64,000 bases of DNA from Caulobacteraceae bacterium (GTDB lineage Bacteria > Pseudomonadota > Alphaproteobacteria > Caulobacterales > Caulobacteraceae), in NCBI GenBank assembly GCA_947441065.1, contig CANESI010000013.1:1-64000 (forward strand), read 5' to 3'. The position numbers and the translations under genes were made by a program. The notes under the pieces are model-generated. The model was not told where the DNA came from, did not search any database, and saw nothing but the letters and a program-made list of their open reading frames with translations. This document shows, in pieces, positions 1 through 9,791 of this stretch (positions are counted from its first letter, which is position 1; every line of letters starts with the position of its first letter).

Positions 1-2168
1 ACACAGCGCGCGGCGGCGGCATTAGCCGCAAGATCACGACCGTCACCGACCGTAAGCGCTTGAAGTCCGTGGTTCAGAGCTTGGACGTGCCGCAGGGCAT
101 GGGCCTGATCGTCCGCACAGCCGGTGCCAAGCGCACCAAGGCCGAGATCAAGCGCGACTATGAATATCTGCTGCGCCTGTGGGAAAACATCCGCGATGTG
201 ACGCTGCACTCCATCGCGCCCGCCCTGATCTACGAAGAAGAAGATCTGGTCAAACGCGCCATTCGCGACATGTATGACAAGGAGCTTGAGGGCATCTGGG
301 TCGAGGGCGAAGCGGGCTACCGCGAGGCCAAAGAATTCATGCGGATGCTGATGCCGTCGCAGGCCAAGAAGGTCATGCCGTACCGCGAAGCCACGCCCCT
401 GTTCGTCAAGCACAAGGTCGAGGATCAACTGGCGGCCATCTATACGCCGGTCGTTCCCCTGAAGTCGGGCGGCTATCTGGTGATCAACCAGACCGAAGCT
501 CTGGTGGCTGTGGACGTCAATTCCGGCAAGTCGACCCGCGAGCGCAATATCGAGGCTACGGCCCTCAAGACCAATATGGAAGCCGCCGAAGAGGCGGCGC
601 GCCAGCTTCGTCTGCGCGACCTTGCCGGTCTGGTGGTCATCGATTTCATCGATATGGACGAGTCCAAAAACAATCGGGCCGTTGAAAAGAAGCTGAAGGA
701 CTGCCTCAAGGACGACCGCGCCCGCATTCAGATGGGCAAGATCTCATCGTTTGGCCTGATGGAAATTTCTCGCCAGCGTCGCCGGTCCGGCGTGCTGGAA
801 GGCACCACTCACATCTGCGAACATTGCGCTGGTGTTGGCCGTGTTCGCTCGGTCGAGTCCAGTGCCCTAGCGGCTCTGCGTAGCATCGAGATGGAAGCGG
901 TCCGCGACGGTGCAGGCTCCATCACCTTGAAGGTCCCGCAATCGGTCGGCCTCTATATCCTCAACGAAAAGCGCGTCTATCTGGAGCGCGTGCGTCTGGC
1001 CCAAGGCCTGTTCGTCACCATTCAGATCGATGAGGCCCTGTCTCACGCTGAGCACGATATTGAGCGCACCGAGACCCGTGAATTTGAGCCGCGCCCAGAG
1101 GACCTGGCCCTGCTCGGCGGCCCCCTCGCCCTGCCCTTCGATGACAGCGCCGACGATCATATTGTCGATGATGACGAGGAAGAGGACGAAGAGATCATTA
1201 CCTCAGACGATGAGGATGACGAGGACGAAGCTTCAGAAGCTCCTGCCCGTTCGGCATCGCGCGGTTCTGCCGAGCGCACCGAAGAGACTGGTGATGACAG
1301 TGAAGCTGGTCGCCGTCGTCGTCGCCGTCGCCGTCGTGGACGCCGTGGTGACGAGCCCTCTGATCGCGCGGCCTCGTCCGAAACCGACGCTGAAGGCGAG
1401 AGCGCCGAAGGTGACGACGAAGACGGCGCTGAAGGCAGCGAAGCCCGCGAAGGCGAAAGCAGCGAGGCCGAAGCCGCCCGCCGCCGCCGTCGCCGCGGTC
1501 GTCGCGGTGGTCGCCGGATGCGTGAAGATGTCCGCACCGACGAGCCCTATGGCTGGACCCGCCCCCGAGCTCCGGATGGCGATCCCTATATCTGGTTCGA
1601 TCCACTTCAGCCGCGTCAACGCCCGGCTCAGTCCGAAGATATGGCGACGCAAGGGATTGCGGACCAAGCACCCGCAGAGGCTCCAGCGCCAACCTCGTCC
1701 GATGAGGTTGCGGTGGCTCAGGAGGCTGTAAAGCCTGCCAAGCCTGCGCGCCGTCGTCGTCCGACCAAGGCTGAGCTCTTGGCTCAAGCCCAAGCTGATG
1801 AAGCGACCGCAGTGGCCCCCGAAGCGGTCATTGAAGCAGAGGTCCCCGCCACCATCGCTGCCGAACCAACGGTCGAGGCGGATATTTGGGTCGAGCTTCC
1901 AGCGGTCGATGAGGTCAAGGCCAAGCCCGCCCGCGCTCGCCGCAGTCGTGCCAAGGCCCAGCCTGAAGCAGAGGCGCAAGCTGAAGCGGTGGCCCAAGCC
2001 CCTGTTGAAGCGGCCCCCGTGGCGGCTGAACCCATCCCAGTACCGGCTGAACCCGTATCTGTTGTGGTCGCAGAGCCAGCACCTGAACCAGCGCCGGAGC
2101 CGACGCCTGATCCAGCGGCCATTATTGCGCCCCCATCCCAGCCTAAGAAGGGCTGGTGGCGGCGCTGA
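1..2168 (+). CDS. rne: Ribonuclease E (3' part; gene begins upstream of window)
   Basis: Open frame continues upstream of the listed start (TARGGGISRKITTVTDRKRLKSVVQSL...); contains VDVNSGKSTRERNIEATALKTNMEAAEEAARQLRLRDLAGLVVIDFIDM, the ICEHCAGVGRVRS zinc-link, and an Arg-rich/acidic C-terminal tail. Confidence 0.95.
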   Translation, partial: TARGGGISRKITTVTDRKRLKSVVQSLDVPQGMGLIVRTAGAKRTKAEIKRDYEYLLRLWENIRDVTLHSIAPALIYEEEDLVKRAIRDMYDKELEGIWVEGEAGYREAKEFMRMLMPSQAKKVMPYREATPLFVKHKVEDQLAAIYTPVVPLKSGGYLVINQTEALVAVDVNSGKSTRERNIEATALKTNMEAAEEAARQLRLRDLAGLVVIDFIDMDESKNNRAVEKKLKDCLKDDRARIQMGKISSFGLMEISRQRRRSGVLEGTTHICEHCAGVGRVRSVESSALAALRSIEMEAVRDGAGSITLKVPQSVGLYILNEKRVYLERVRLAQGLFVTIQIDEALSHAEHDIERTETREFEPRPEDLALLGGPLALPFDDSADDHIVDDDEEEDEEIITSDDEDDEDEASEAPARSASRGSAERTEETGDDSEAGRRRRRRRRRGRRGDEPSDRAASSETDAEGESAEGDDEDGAEGSEAREGESSEAEAARRRRRRGRRGGRRMREDVRTDEPYGWTRPRAPDGDPYIWFDPLQPRQRPAQSEDMATQGIADQAPAEAPAPTSSDEVAVAQEAVKPAKPARRRRPTKAELLAQAQADEATAVAPEAVIEAEVPATIAAEPTVEADIWVELPAVDEVKAKPARARRSRAKAQPEAEAQAEAVAQAPVEAAPVAAEPIPVPAEPVSVVVAEPAPEPAPEPTPDPAAIIAPPSQPKKGWWRR

Positions 2169-2199
2169 TAAGGCGCTAACCTCCTCTTAGGGGCACTAT

Positions 2200-2233
2200 C
2201 CCCCGCGTCCTCACCGGCGCGGGGGTTCAATTT
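2200..2233 (+). terminator. Probable intrinsic terminator after rne
   Basis: CCCCCGCG...CGCGGGGG 8-bp stem followed by TTCAATTTT. Confidence 0.55.
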
Positions 2234-2246
2234 TGGAGCGGTAAGT

Positions 2247-3710
2247 TTGGCCCCTCGGATGTCGTCAAGCACAGCTATCAGCGTGCCAAACCTTAAGGGT
2301 TCGCATCGATCCCTGACGCAGCAACTCAAGGCCTCTATCGGGGTATGCGCCCTAGCGCTCTCGCTTGTTTTAGCCCCAAATCTGGCCAGGGCTCAAAGCG
2401 CTACCTCTCTCATACGCGACACGGAAATCGAAGAGATCCTGCGCAAGAACGCTGATCCTGTTTTGGTTGCGGCGGGGCTCAATCCAAAAGATGTCCGCAT
2501 TCACCTGATTGGCGACAAACAGATCAACGCCTTTGTTTCTGGCGGCCAACAGATGTTTTTCAATACCGGGCTGATCATCCAGACCCGAACACCCAATGAG
2601 TTGATTGGGGTCATGGCCCATGAAACCGGCCACATCTCTGGTGGGCATCTGGCGCGCTCGGGTGACGCCAGCAAGGCTGCGACCGGCACCTTTGTCATGA
2701 CTTTGGGCCTAGGCCTCCTAGCCGCCTTGGCCGGAGCGCCTGATGCCGCCGCTATGCTGATTGGCAATAGCAGTTACTTCGCGACCCTGTCGGTGCTGGG
2801 CTATACCCGTGTGCAGGAATCCTCTGCCGACCAAGCGGCTGCCGGGTTCTTGGAGCGGAGCGGACAGTCCGGTAAGGGTCTCGTCGAGTTCTTCGACAAT
2901 TTTCGTTATCAAGAGGTCTTCTCGGAGGCTAAGCGCTACCCCTTCTTCCGCAGTCACCCCCTATCATCTGACCGGATCGAAGCCTTGCGGGTGCGGGTTG
3001 AGGCCATGCCGAACTACGGCAAGAGCGACGATGCTGAGGCTCAGGCAACCCATATAATTATGGTGGCCAAGCTCAAGGCCTTCATGAACCCACCGCAACA
3101 GACCTTCATTGAGTTCAAAGAGAGCGATAAATCCTATCCGGCCCGCTATGCGAGGGCCATTGCCTATTATCGGTCGCTTGAAACCGAAAAGGCGCTGAAG
3201 GCCATCGACGCCCTGCTCAAGGACTATCCAGACAATCCCTATCTTTGGGAATTGCGCGGTCAGGCCCTTTTTGAATCCGCCCGTGCGGCAGAGGCCGAGC
3301 CTGCCTATCGTCGGTGCGTAGAATTGAAGCCAGACGCCGCCCTGTTCCACCTCGCCCTCGGTCAAACCCTGCTGGCGCTCGACAATGACAAGCGCGTCGA
3401 TGAGGCCATGGCCCATATCTACAAGGCTTTGGAACTGGAGCAGGACAACCCCTTTGGCTGGCGCATGCTGTCAGAGGCCTATGATCGACGCCGCCAACCG
3501 GGCATGGCGAGGCTGGCAGCCGCGGAACAGTATTTCGCGATCGGCATCCCCAGTGAAGCCCGCATCTTTGGCATGAGGGCCCGCGCTGAACTGGTCAAGG
3601 GATCACCCGAATGGCGCCGTGCAACCGACATTGTGCTGGCATCGGAACCCACTGACGATGATTTGAAAGATCTGGCCAGAGAAGGCAGCGCTGCGCCCCG
3701 TAAGCGCTGA
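2247..3710 (+). CDS. M48 family metalloprotease with TPR-like C-terminus (BepA/YfgC-like); ATG at 2259 is an alternative start
   Basis: Signal peptide; HETGH zinc motif; C-terminal helical repeats. Confidence 0.85.
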   Translation: MAPRMSSSTAISVPNLKGSHRSLTQQLKASIGVCALALSLVLAPNLARAQSATSLIRDTEIEEILRKNADPVLVAAGLNPKDVRIHLIGDKQINAFVSGGQQMFFNTGLIIQTRTPNELIGVMAHETGHISGGHLARSGDASKAATGTFVMTLGLGLLAALAGAPDAAAMLIGNSSYFATLSVLGYTRVQESSADQAAAGFLERSGQSGKGLVEFFDNFRYQEVFSEAKRYPFFRSHPLSSDRIEALRVRVEAMPNYGKSDDAEAQATHIIMVAKLKAFMNPPQQTFIEFKESDKSYPARYARAIAYYRSLETEKALKAIDALLKDYPDNPYLWELRGQALFESARAAEAEPAYRRCVELKPDAALFHLALGQTLLALDNDKRVDEAMAHIYKALELEQDNPFGWRMLSEAYDRRRQPGMARLAAAEQYFAIGIPSEARIFGMRARAELVKGSPEWRRATDIVLASEPTDDDLKDLAREGSAAPRKR

Positions 3711-3784
3711 TAGACCCTCATAAAGCTCACCTTAACCCCGCGTGCCGGATGGTGGGATAAACACAACCCAAGCGGAACATCACC

Positions 3785-4534
3785 ATGCGCCTTCCTACCC
3801 TCTTGCTGACGGCCGTTAGCTGCCTTGCCCTGACCGGCTGCGGCATGGTCCAGAACGAAAAGGCCTTTGGTGACCGCGTTCGCGCCTATCTGATCACCCA
3901 TCCCGAAGTGATCGAAGAGGCCATCAACCGGCTGCAGGAAAAGCAGGCCGCTGAAGCGTCTCAGTTGGCACAGAGCAAGATTGCTGAGAACCGTCAGGCC
4001 CTAGAACAGGATCCGCGTGACTATGTCGGTGGCAACCCCAAGGGGACGGTGACCATTGTCGAGTTCTTTGACTATCGCTGCGGCTACTGCAAGTCTGCCC
4101 AGCCGCAGGTGATCGAGCTACTCAAGGCCAATCCTGATGTTCGCCTTGTTTACAAGGAGTTCCCCATCCTGCCTGACCGTGACGGCAAGCTCGGCGTCTC
4201 CTTGCGGGCAGCGCGCGCAGCCTTGGCAGCAGGGGCTCAGGGCAAATATGGTGCAGTGCATGAGGATCTGATGGCCGAAAAGGCGCTGGATGATGCGACC
4301 ATCGCCAAGATCCTAACCGCCAATGGCCTTGATCCGGCCACCGCCAAGAGCGCCGGTGAGGCTGACAAGGTCACCGAGCACCTGACTGCTATGCATAATC
4401 TCGGTCTCGCCATCGGCATTCAGGGCACGCCCGCCTTCATCGTCGGCGATCAGTTGATCCCAGGCGCGGACATGGAAGCCCTCAAGCGCGCTATCGAGAT
4501 CGCACGCGCAAAACAGATCAAGCCTGCCGCCTAG
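3785..4534 (+). CDS. DsbA-family thiol:disulfide oxidoreductase, probable lipoprotein
   Basis: N-terminal lipobox [18 protein letters not shown] thioredoxin-fold CxxC; cis-Pro GTPAFIVGD. Confidence 0.85.
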   Translation: MRLPTLLLTAVSCLALTGCGMVQNEKAFGDRVRAYLITHPEVIEEAINRLQEKQAAEASQLAQSKIAENRQALEQDPRDYVGGNPKGTVTIVEFFDYRCGYCKSAQPQVIELLKANPDVRLVYKEFPILPDRDGKLGVSLRAARAALAAGAQGKYGAVHEDLMAEKALDDATIAKILTANGLDPATAKSAGEADKVTEHLTAMHNLGLAIGIQGTPAFIVGDQLIPGADMEALKRAIEIARAKQIKPAA

Positions 4535-5307
4535 ATCAATCCGGCCAAGGGCGATGATGGATCGGCATACATCCGCCGTGGCATCCGCCCTGCCCGGTAG
4601 GATAGCCGCCCGGCAATGACCGCGTGCTTCATGGCTTCAGCCATCAAGATCGGGTCCTTGGCCTCGGCAATGGCGGTGTTCATCAAGACGCCGTCGCAGC
4701 CTAGCTCCATGGCGATGGTCGCATCAGACGCCGTGCCGACCCCGGCATCGACCAAAACCGGCACCTTGGACTGCTCGACGATCAGCCGAATATTGACGCG
4801 GTTTTGAATGCCCAAACCTGAGCCAATCGGCGCACCGAGCGGCATGATGGCCGCAGCGCCTGCATCCTCTAACTTGCGGGCATAGACCGGATCGTCGGTG
4901 CAATAGACCATGACGTCAAAGCCCTCCTTGACCAGTAGTTTCAAGGCCCGAAGGGTCTCTTCCATGTCCGGGTAAAGGGTCTTGGTGTCCGACAGGACCT
5001 CCAGCTTGACCAGGCTCCAATCGCCCGCCTCGCGCGCCAGCCGTAAGGTGCGCACTGCGTCCTCGCCGGTGAAACATCCCGCCGTATTGGGCAGATAGGT
5101 AAAGCGGTCAGGCCGGACAAAATCGACCAACATCGGCTGACTGGGGTCGGACAGGTTCACGCGCCGCACCGCCACGGTAACGATCTCAGCGCCCGCGGCC
5201 TCAGCGGCCGCCGCATTGGTCGCATAGTCCTTATATTTGCCCGTACCGACGATCAGGCGTGAGCGAAAGGTTCGGCCCGCTACGGTCCAGGTGTCTTCGC
5301 CGCTCAT
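4531..5307 (-). CDS. thiG: Thiazole synthase ThiG
   Basis: [28 protein letters not shown]...; [32 protein letters not shown]. Confidence 0.93.
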   Translation of the reverse strand: MSGEDTWTVAGRTFRSRLIVGTGKYKDYATNAAAAEAAGAEIVTVAVRRVNLSDPSQPMLVDFVRPDRFTYLPNTAGCFTGEDAVRTLRLAREAGDWSLVKLEVLSDTKTLYPDMEETLRALKLLVKEGFDVMVYCTDDPVYARKLEDAGAAAIMPLGAPIGSGLGIQNRVNIRLIVEQSKVPVLVDAGVGTASDATIAMELGCDGVLMNTAIAEAKDPILMAEAMKHAVIAGRLSYRAGRMPRRMYADPSSPLAGLI

Positions 5308-5308
5308 A

Positions 5309-5509
5309 TCAGCCGCCTCCAATGAAATGGACGATCTCGATTCGGTCCCCGTCGCACAGGGCCGTCTTGTCATAGGCTGACCGAGGCACAATTTCGAGGT
5401 TGCGTTCAATGGCCAGCTTTCGCCCGTCCAATTGCAGCGCTTCGACCAAGGCTGCAACGGTTTTTACCCCGTCGAACGCCCGATCCTCGCCATTTACGAT
5501 GACCCTCAT
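5309..5509 (-). CDS. thiS: Sulfur carrier protein ThiS
   Basis: 66 aa ubiquitin-like protein ending in GGG, directly upstream of thiG. Confidence 0.85.
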   Translation of the reverse strand: MRVIVNGEDRAFDGVKTVAALVEALQLDGRKLAIERNLEIVPRSAYDKTALCDGDRIEIVHFIGGG

Positions 5510-5598
5510 ATCAACCCCATTAACCGCGATCCGAACGGCAAGCTTGTGACCCTAGCCAACCAGAGATACAAGACAGCACCTAACGACGGCGGGGGCGC

Positions 5599-6048
5599 AT
5601 GTCCAAGATCATCTTCGTATTGAGCGGTCCGAACCTTAATCTGCTCGGAACCCGTGAACCAGAAATCTACGGATACGCCACCTTGAAGGACGTTGAGGAT
5701 CAGTGCCGCGCAAAAGCCGCTGGTTTGGGCTTCGAAATCGACTTTCGTCAGTCTAATCACGAAGGTGTGTTGATCGACTGGATACAGGAGGCTCGCCTCA
5801 AGGCCTGTGCAGTCGTACTCAATCCAGCAGGATATGGACACACCTCCGTGGCCATTCTTGATTCGTTGAAAACCTTGGCGATTCCCATCGTTGAGTGTCA
5901 CCTGTCCAACCCGGCTGCTCGCGAAGAGTTTCGTCGGTCAACCTATGTCTCTTTGGCCGCCACGGGCATCGTGTCCGGCTTTGGGGCCAAGAGTTATGAA
6001 CTCGCTATAGAGGCTGCTGCGGCACTCGTCGCGAAATCTGGCCTCTAG
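5599..6048 (+). CDS. aroQ: Type II 3-dehydroquinate dehydratase
   Basis: [49 protein letters not shown]. Confidence 0.95.
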   Translation: MSKIIFVLSGPNLNLLGTREPEIYGYATLKDVEDQCRAKAAGLGFEIDFRQSNHEGVLIDWIQEARLKACAVVLNPAGYGHTSVAILDSLKTLAIPIVECHLSNPAAREEFRRSTYVSLAATGIVSGFGAKSYELAIEAAAALVAKSGL

Positions 6049-6073
6049 AGCACTCAGACAAGGCTTATTCCTT

Positions 6074-6562
6074 ATGACGACACCAAAAGGTTCCGGCGAT
6101 CCCATCGACGCGCGTCTCGTTCGCAAGCTTGCGGACATTCTGCACGATACGGGACTGACCGAGATCGAAGTCGAACGTGGCGATCTGAAGATTAGGGTGG
6201 CCCGCTCGGTGACGGTCTCCGCTCAAGCCGTTCAGGTCGCCGCTCCGGCCCAGTACAGCCCCGCGCCCGTCGAGGCCCCCGTTGCCGCTGCGCCCGCAGC
6301 CGTCGCTGCAGCGCCAGCCGTCCGTGCAGGCGATCTGGTCAAGTCCCCCATGGTCGGCACGGTCTATCTTCAGGCCCAACCAGGTTCCGATCCCTTCTGC
6401 AAGCCCGGCGATAAGGTGGTTGAGGGTCAAACCCTCTTGATCGTCGAAGCCATGAAGACCATGAACCCCATCCCCGCGCCACGCTCCGGAACGGTGGTCG
6501 AGATCTTGGTCGCCGATGGTGACCCCATCGAATTTGGCGAACCCCTCGTGGTCCTCGAGTAG
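6074..6562 (+). CDS. accB: Acetyl-CoA carboxylase biotin carboxyl carrier protein
   Basis: Ala/Pro-rich linker and biotinylation motif VEAMKTMNPIPAP. Confidence 0.94.
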   Translation: MTTPKGSGDPIDARLVRKLADILHDTGLTEIEVERGDLKIRVARSVTVSAQAVQVAAPAQYSPAPVEAPVAAAPAAVAAAPAVRAGDLVKSPMVGTVYLQAQPGSDPFCKPGDKVVEGQTLLIVEAMKTMNPIPAPRSGTVVEILVADGDPIEFGEPLVVLE

Positions 6563-6566
6563 CCCG

Positions 6567-7910
6567 ATGTTCACCAAGATCCTGATTGCGAACCGCGGCG
6601 AAATTGCCCTGCGGATTCATCGCGCCTGCAAGGAAATGGGCATTGCCACGGTTGCGGTCCATTCCGAAGCCGACGCCAGTGCCATGCATGTGCGCCTCGC
6701 CGACGAAAGCGTCTGTATTGGTCCTGCCAGCGCGGCCAAGAGCTATCTGAACATCCCCTCGATCATCGCTGCCGCAGAGATCACCGGCGCTCAGGCCATT
6801 CACCCCGGCTATGGCTTCCTGTCGGAAAATGCCCGCTTTGCCGAGATCGTACAGGCCCACGGGATGACCTTCATCGGTCCAAATCCCGACCACATCCGCA
6901 TGATGGGCGATAAGATCACCGCCAAACAGGCCGTCAAGGAAGCGGGTATCCCCGTCGTTCCGGGTTCTGAGGGCGCGCTTCAGACCGAAGAAGAGGCCTT
7001 TGCAGCCGCCGAAGTCATCGGCTTTCCGGTCCTGATCAAGGCCGCCGCTGGTGGCGGTGGCCGGGGCATGAAGGTGGCCTTGGACCGCGAGTCCCTCTCC
7101 GAAGCCGTCGCAACGGCCAAGGGCGAGGCTGGCGCGGCCTTCGGTGATGACAGCGTCTATATGGAGCGCTACCTCCAGCGCCCCCGTCACATCGAAATCC
7201 AAGTCATCGCCGACTCCTTTGGCAATGTGGTGCATCTGGGCGAGCGGGACTGTTCGCTGCAGCGCCGTCACCAGAAGGTTCTGGAAGAGGCCCCCTCACC
7301 GGCTATTGACGCCGCCACCCGCGCCAAGATCGGCAAGGTCGTGGTCGATGCGATCAAGGCCATTGGCTATCTGGGCGTCGGAACCATCGAGTTCCTCTAT
7401 GAGAATGACGAGTTCTTCTTCATCGAGATGAACACCCGCCTGCAGGTGGAGCATCCGATCACCGAGGCCATTACCCGCATCGATCTGGTGCGCGAACAGA
7501 TCCGCATCGCCGCTGGCCTGCCCCTATCCTTCACCCAAGAGGACATCGTCTTCGAAGGTCACGCCATTGAATGCCGCATCAATGCCGAAAATGCGCGGAC
7601 CTTCACGCCGTCTCCCGGCCTGGTCACCGATTTCCATGCCCCGGGCGGACTGGGCGTGCGCCTCGATTCCGCGCTCTATGCCGGCTATTCGATCCCGCCC
7701 TACTATGACAGCCTTGCGGGCAAGCTCATCGTCCATGGCCGTGACCGCACCGAGTGCATCGCGCGCCTGCGCCGTTCGCTCAGCGAGATGGTGGTTGGCG
7801 GTATTGAGACCACGATCCCCCTGTTCCAAGACCTGCTGGTTCAGCCGGACATCCTCGCCGGTGACTACCACATCCACTGGCTGGAAAACTGGATCAAGGC
7901 AGGCGGCTAG
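6567..7910 (+). CDS. accC: Acetyl-CoA carboxylase biotin carboxylase subunit (start at [17 protein letters not shown], inside longer ORF)
   Basis: ATP-grasp biotin carboxylase motifs [42 protein letters not shown]. Confidence 0.96.
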   Translation: MFTKILIANRGEIALRIHRACKEMGIATVAVHSEADASAMHVRLADESVCIGPASAAKSYLNIPSIIAAAEITGAQAIHPGYGFLSENARFAEIVQAHGMTFIGPNPDHIRMMGDKITAKQAVKEAGIPVVPGSEGALQTEEEAFAAAEVIGFPVLIKAAAGGGGRGMKVALDRESLSEAVATAKGEAGAAFGDDSVYMERYLQRPRHIEIQVIADSFGNVVHLGERDCSLQRRHQKVLEEAPSPAIDAATRAKIGKVVVDAIKAIGYLGVGTIEFLYENDEFFFIEMNTRLQVEHPITEAITRIDLVREQIRIAAGLPLSFTQEDIVFEGHAIECRINAENARTFTPSPGLVTDFHAPGGLGVRLDSALYAGYSIPPYYDSLAGKLIVHGRDRTECIARLRRSLSEMVVGGIETTIPLFQDLLVQPDILAGDYHIHWLENWIKAGG

Positions 7911-7939
7911 TCAAAAGGACAGGGCCAGAGGATAGGGTC

Positions 7940-8599
7940 TTGGAAGACTTTACGGTCGACGATCTCATCGCCTGCTATGAGCGCGGCGTGTTTCCGATGG
8001 CGGATTCACGTCACGATGAGGACATTTTCCTCGTCGACCCCGACAGGCGCGGCATCTTTCCGCTGGACCAGTTCCACATCCCTCGCCGTCTCGCGCGCTC
8101 CGTGCGGGCAGAGCCCTACCAGGTCCGTATCGACACGGCCTTCGACGCCGTCGTGCGCCAGTGCGCCATGACCAACCCCAATCGGCCAGACCGTCAGGAC
8201 ACCTGGATCAATGGCCCGATTGAAGCCCTCTATGGCGAGCTATTTCAGAGGGGCTTGGCCCACAGCGTCGAATGTTGGCAGGACGGCAAGTTGGTCGGCG
8301 GTCTCTATGGCGTCACCCTCGGCGCGGCTTTTTTTGGTGAGAGCATGTTTTCCCGTGCCCGCGATGCGAGCAAGATCGCCCTCGTCCATCTGGTGGCGCG
8401 GCTAAAAATGGGACGGTTCCAGCTCTTGGACGCCCAGTTCATGACCGACCATCTGGCCCAGTTCGGCGCGGTTGAGATCAATCGGATAGACTATAAGCGC
8501 CGCTTGGGGTCCGCTGTGATCAGCCTCGCCGACTTCTACCGGCTACCGGCCTATGCGGCGGGCGCCGAGGTCTTGCAGGCAATCAACCACGCATCATAG
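7940..8599 (+). CDS. aat: Leucyl/phenylalanyl-tRNA--protein transferase
   Basis: [67 protein letters not shown]. Confidence 0.95.
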   Translation: MEDFTVDDLIACYERGVFPMADSRHDEDIFLVDPDRRGIFPLDQFHIPRRLARSVRAEPYQVRIDTAFDAVVRQCAMTNPNRPDRQDTWINGPIEALYGELFQRGLAHSVECWQDGKLVGGLYGVTLGAAFFGESMFSRARDASKIALVHLVARLKMGRFQLLDAQFMTDHLAQFGAVEINRIDYKRRLGSAVISLADFYRLPAYAAGAEVLQAINHAS

Positions 8600-9180
8600 A
8601 CCGGATGCTGAAACGGGTTCAGGCCCGGCGTTGAGGCGAACATCCAGCCTCGGAACAGTTGCCGCCCGGGTGTGATGGCCCGATCAACACCGCGCGTGGC
8701 TTGAGAATCGATCTGAATATGGGCGATGGAGTCTCGCACCGGCTCGTTTGACGCCGATGTCTCGCAGGTCCGCACCGAAAAGATCAGGGACTTATACCGG
8801 ATCGGCTGATTGATCGGCACTTCGAAACGCATGGTCTCGGCCGTGACCTTGTCGAGAACCTGCATGACGGCGACCGCATAGCGCTTGCGCTTGGGGACCT
8901 CATAGACCCGGCGTCCAGAACTCGAACTGGGCAAGGCCGCTTCGGTTGGGTCATTGGGGACCGGCTCGACAATCACCTCAGTCGGGGTTTCGGGCTTGGC
9001 CTTGCCCGCATCCGCAGGGTTGGCCGGTGTCGGGCTCTTGGGGGGCAGGACCCCTTGCAAGAGGCCGCCAATGGGGTCGGTCGCCTGTGCGTGCCCTAGG
9101 GAAACGCCCAAACCGGTTGCCGCCATCAGGCCAAAGGCCAATAACCAGCGCGCGCGCACGGGACCTAGTCCGGCTTCCAA
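8551..9180 (-). CDS. DUF2155 domain-containing exported protein
   Basis: Signal peptide; [36 protein letters not shown] and [27 protein letters not shown] as in DUF2155 proteins. Confidence 0.8.
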   Translation of the reverse strand: MEAGLGPVRARWLLAFGLMAATGLGVSLGHAQATDPIGGLLQGVLPPKSPTPANPADAGKAKPETPTEVIVEPVPNDPTEAALPSSSSGRRVYEVPKRKRYAVAVMQVLDKVTAETMRFEVPINQPIRYKSLIFSVRTCETSASNEPVRDSIAHIQIDSQATRGVDRAITPGRQLFRGWMFASTPGLNPFQHPVYDAWLIACKTSAPAA

Positions 9181-9560
9181 GCCTGATAGTCGCCGGTCGC
9201 CTCGGGGCGTTGACCACCCTTGCCAATGGCACCCTTGGGCCGCCAGGCGTGGATTGTACCGGACAGATTAGGTTTGTGATCCTTTTCCCAAGACTGCCGC
9301 TTAAGCGGCTCATTGATGGGATGATCATCAAAGGTGTAGTGCAGCCAGCCATGCCAATCGGGCGGAACCTTCGAGGCCTCTGCATAGCCATTATAGATCA
9401 CCCAACGGCGCTTGCGGCCGTCATAGCTGTCGCGGTTGTCCTTGGCTTCGAAATAACGGTTTCCCGTTGCATCCTGACCGATAAAGATCCCGCGACGTCC
9501 GATCGTGAAACGAGCGCCAATCGTGGCTCCGTTCCACCAGGTGAAGATGGCTTTCAGCAC
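9165..9560 (-). CDS. NADH:ubiquinone oxidoreductase accessory subunit, NDUFA12 family
   Basis: GQDATGNRYFEAKDNRDSYDGRKRRWVIYNGYAEASKVPPDWHGWLHYTFDDHP. Confidence 0.9.
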   Translation of the reverse strand: MLKAIFTWWNGATIGARFTIGRRGIFIGQDATGNRYFEAKDNRDSYDGRKRRWVIYNGYAEASKVPPDWHGWLHYTFDDHPINEPLKRQSWEKDHKPNLSGTIHAWRPKGAIGKGGQRPEATGDYQAWKPD

Positions 9561-9791
9561 TTTGAACAGACCATTGATTACAAGGTTTGCGACTCTGCCA
9601 ATCCGACGGATGGGCTGGCCGGACTATAGGTGGCCGTCCGCGCCGCGTCCAGCTTAGCGCAACAATCGGCGAGAAATCTCGCGGAGCCACGATACAACAA
9701 CATCTTGTGGATAGGCTTGACGTTTCTTACTACATCTATTGCGAACACAGGCTTTCGGCCCTAGCCTTGCGATCAGATTTGGGAGGCGGCT

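Noticed and set aside
1030-1731. Overlapping +frame and antisense ORFs in the rne low-complexity tail
   Set aside because: Produced by Arg/Asp/Glu/Ala-rich repeats; no independent coding evidence
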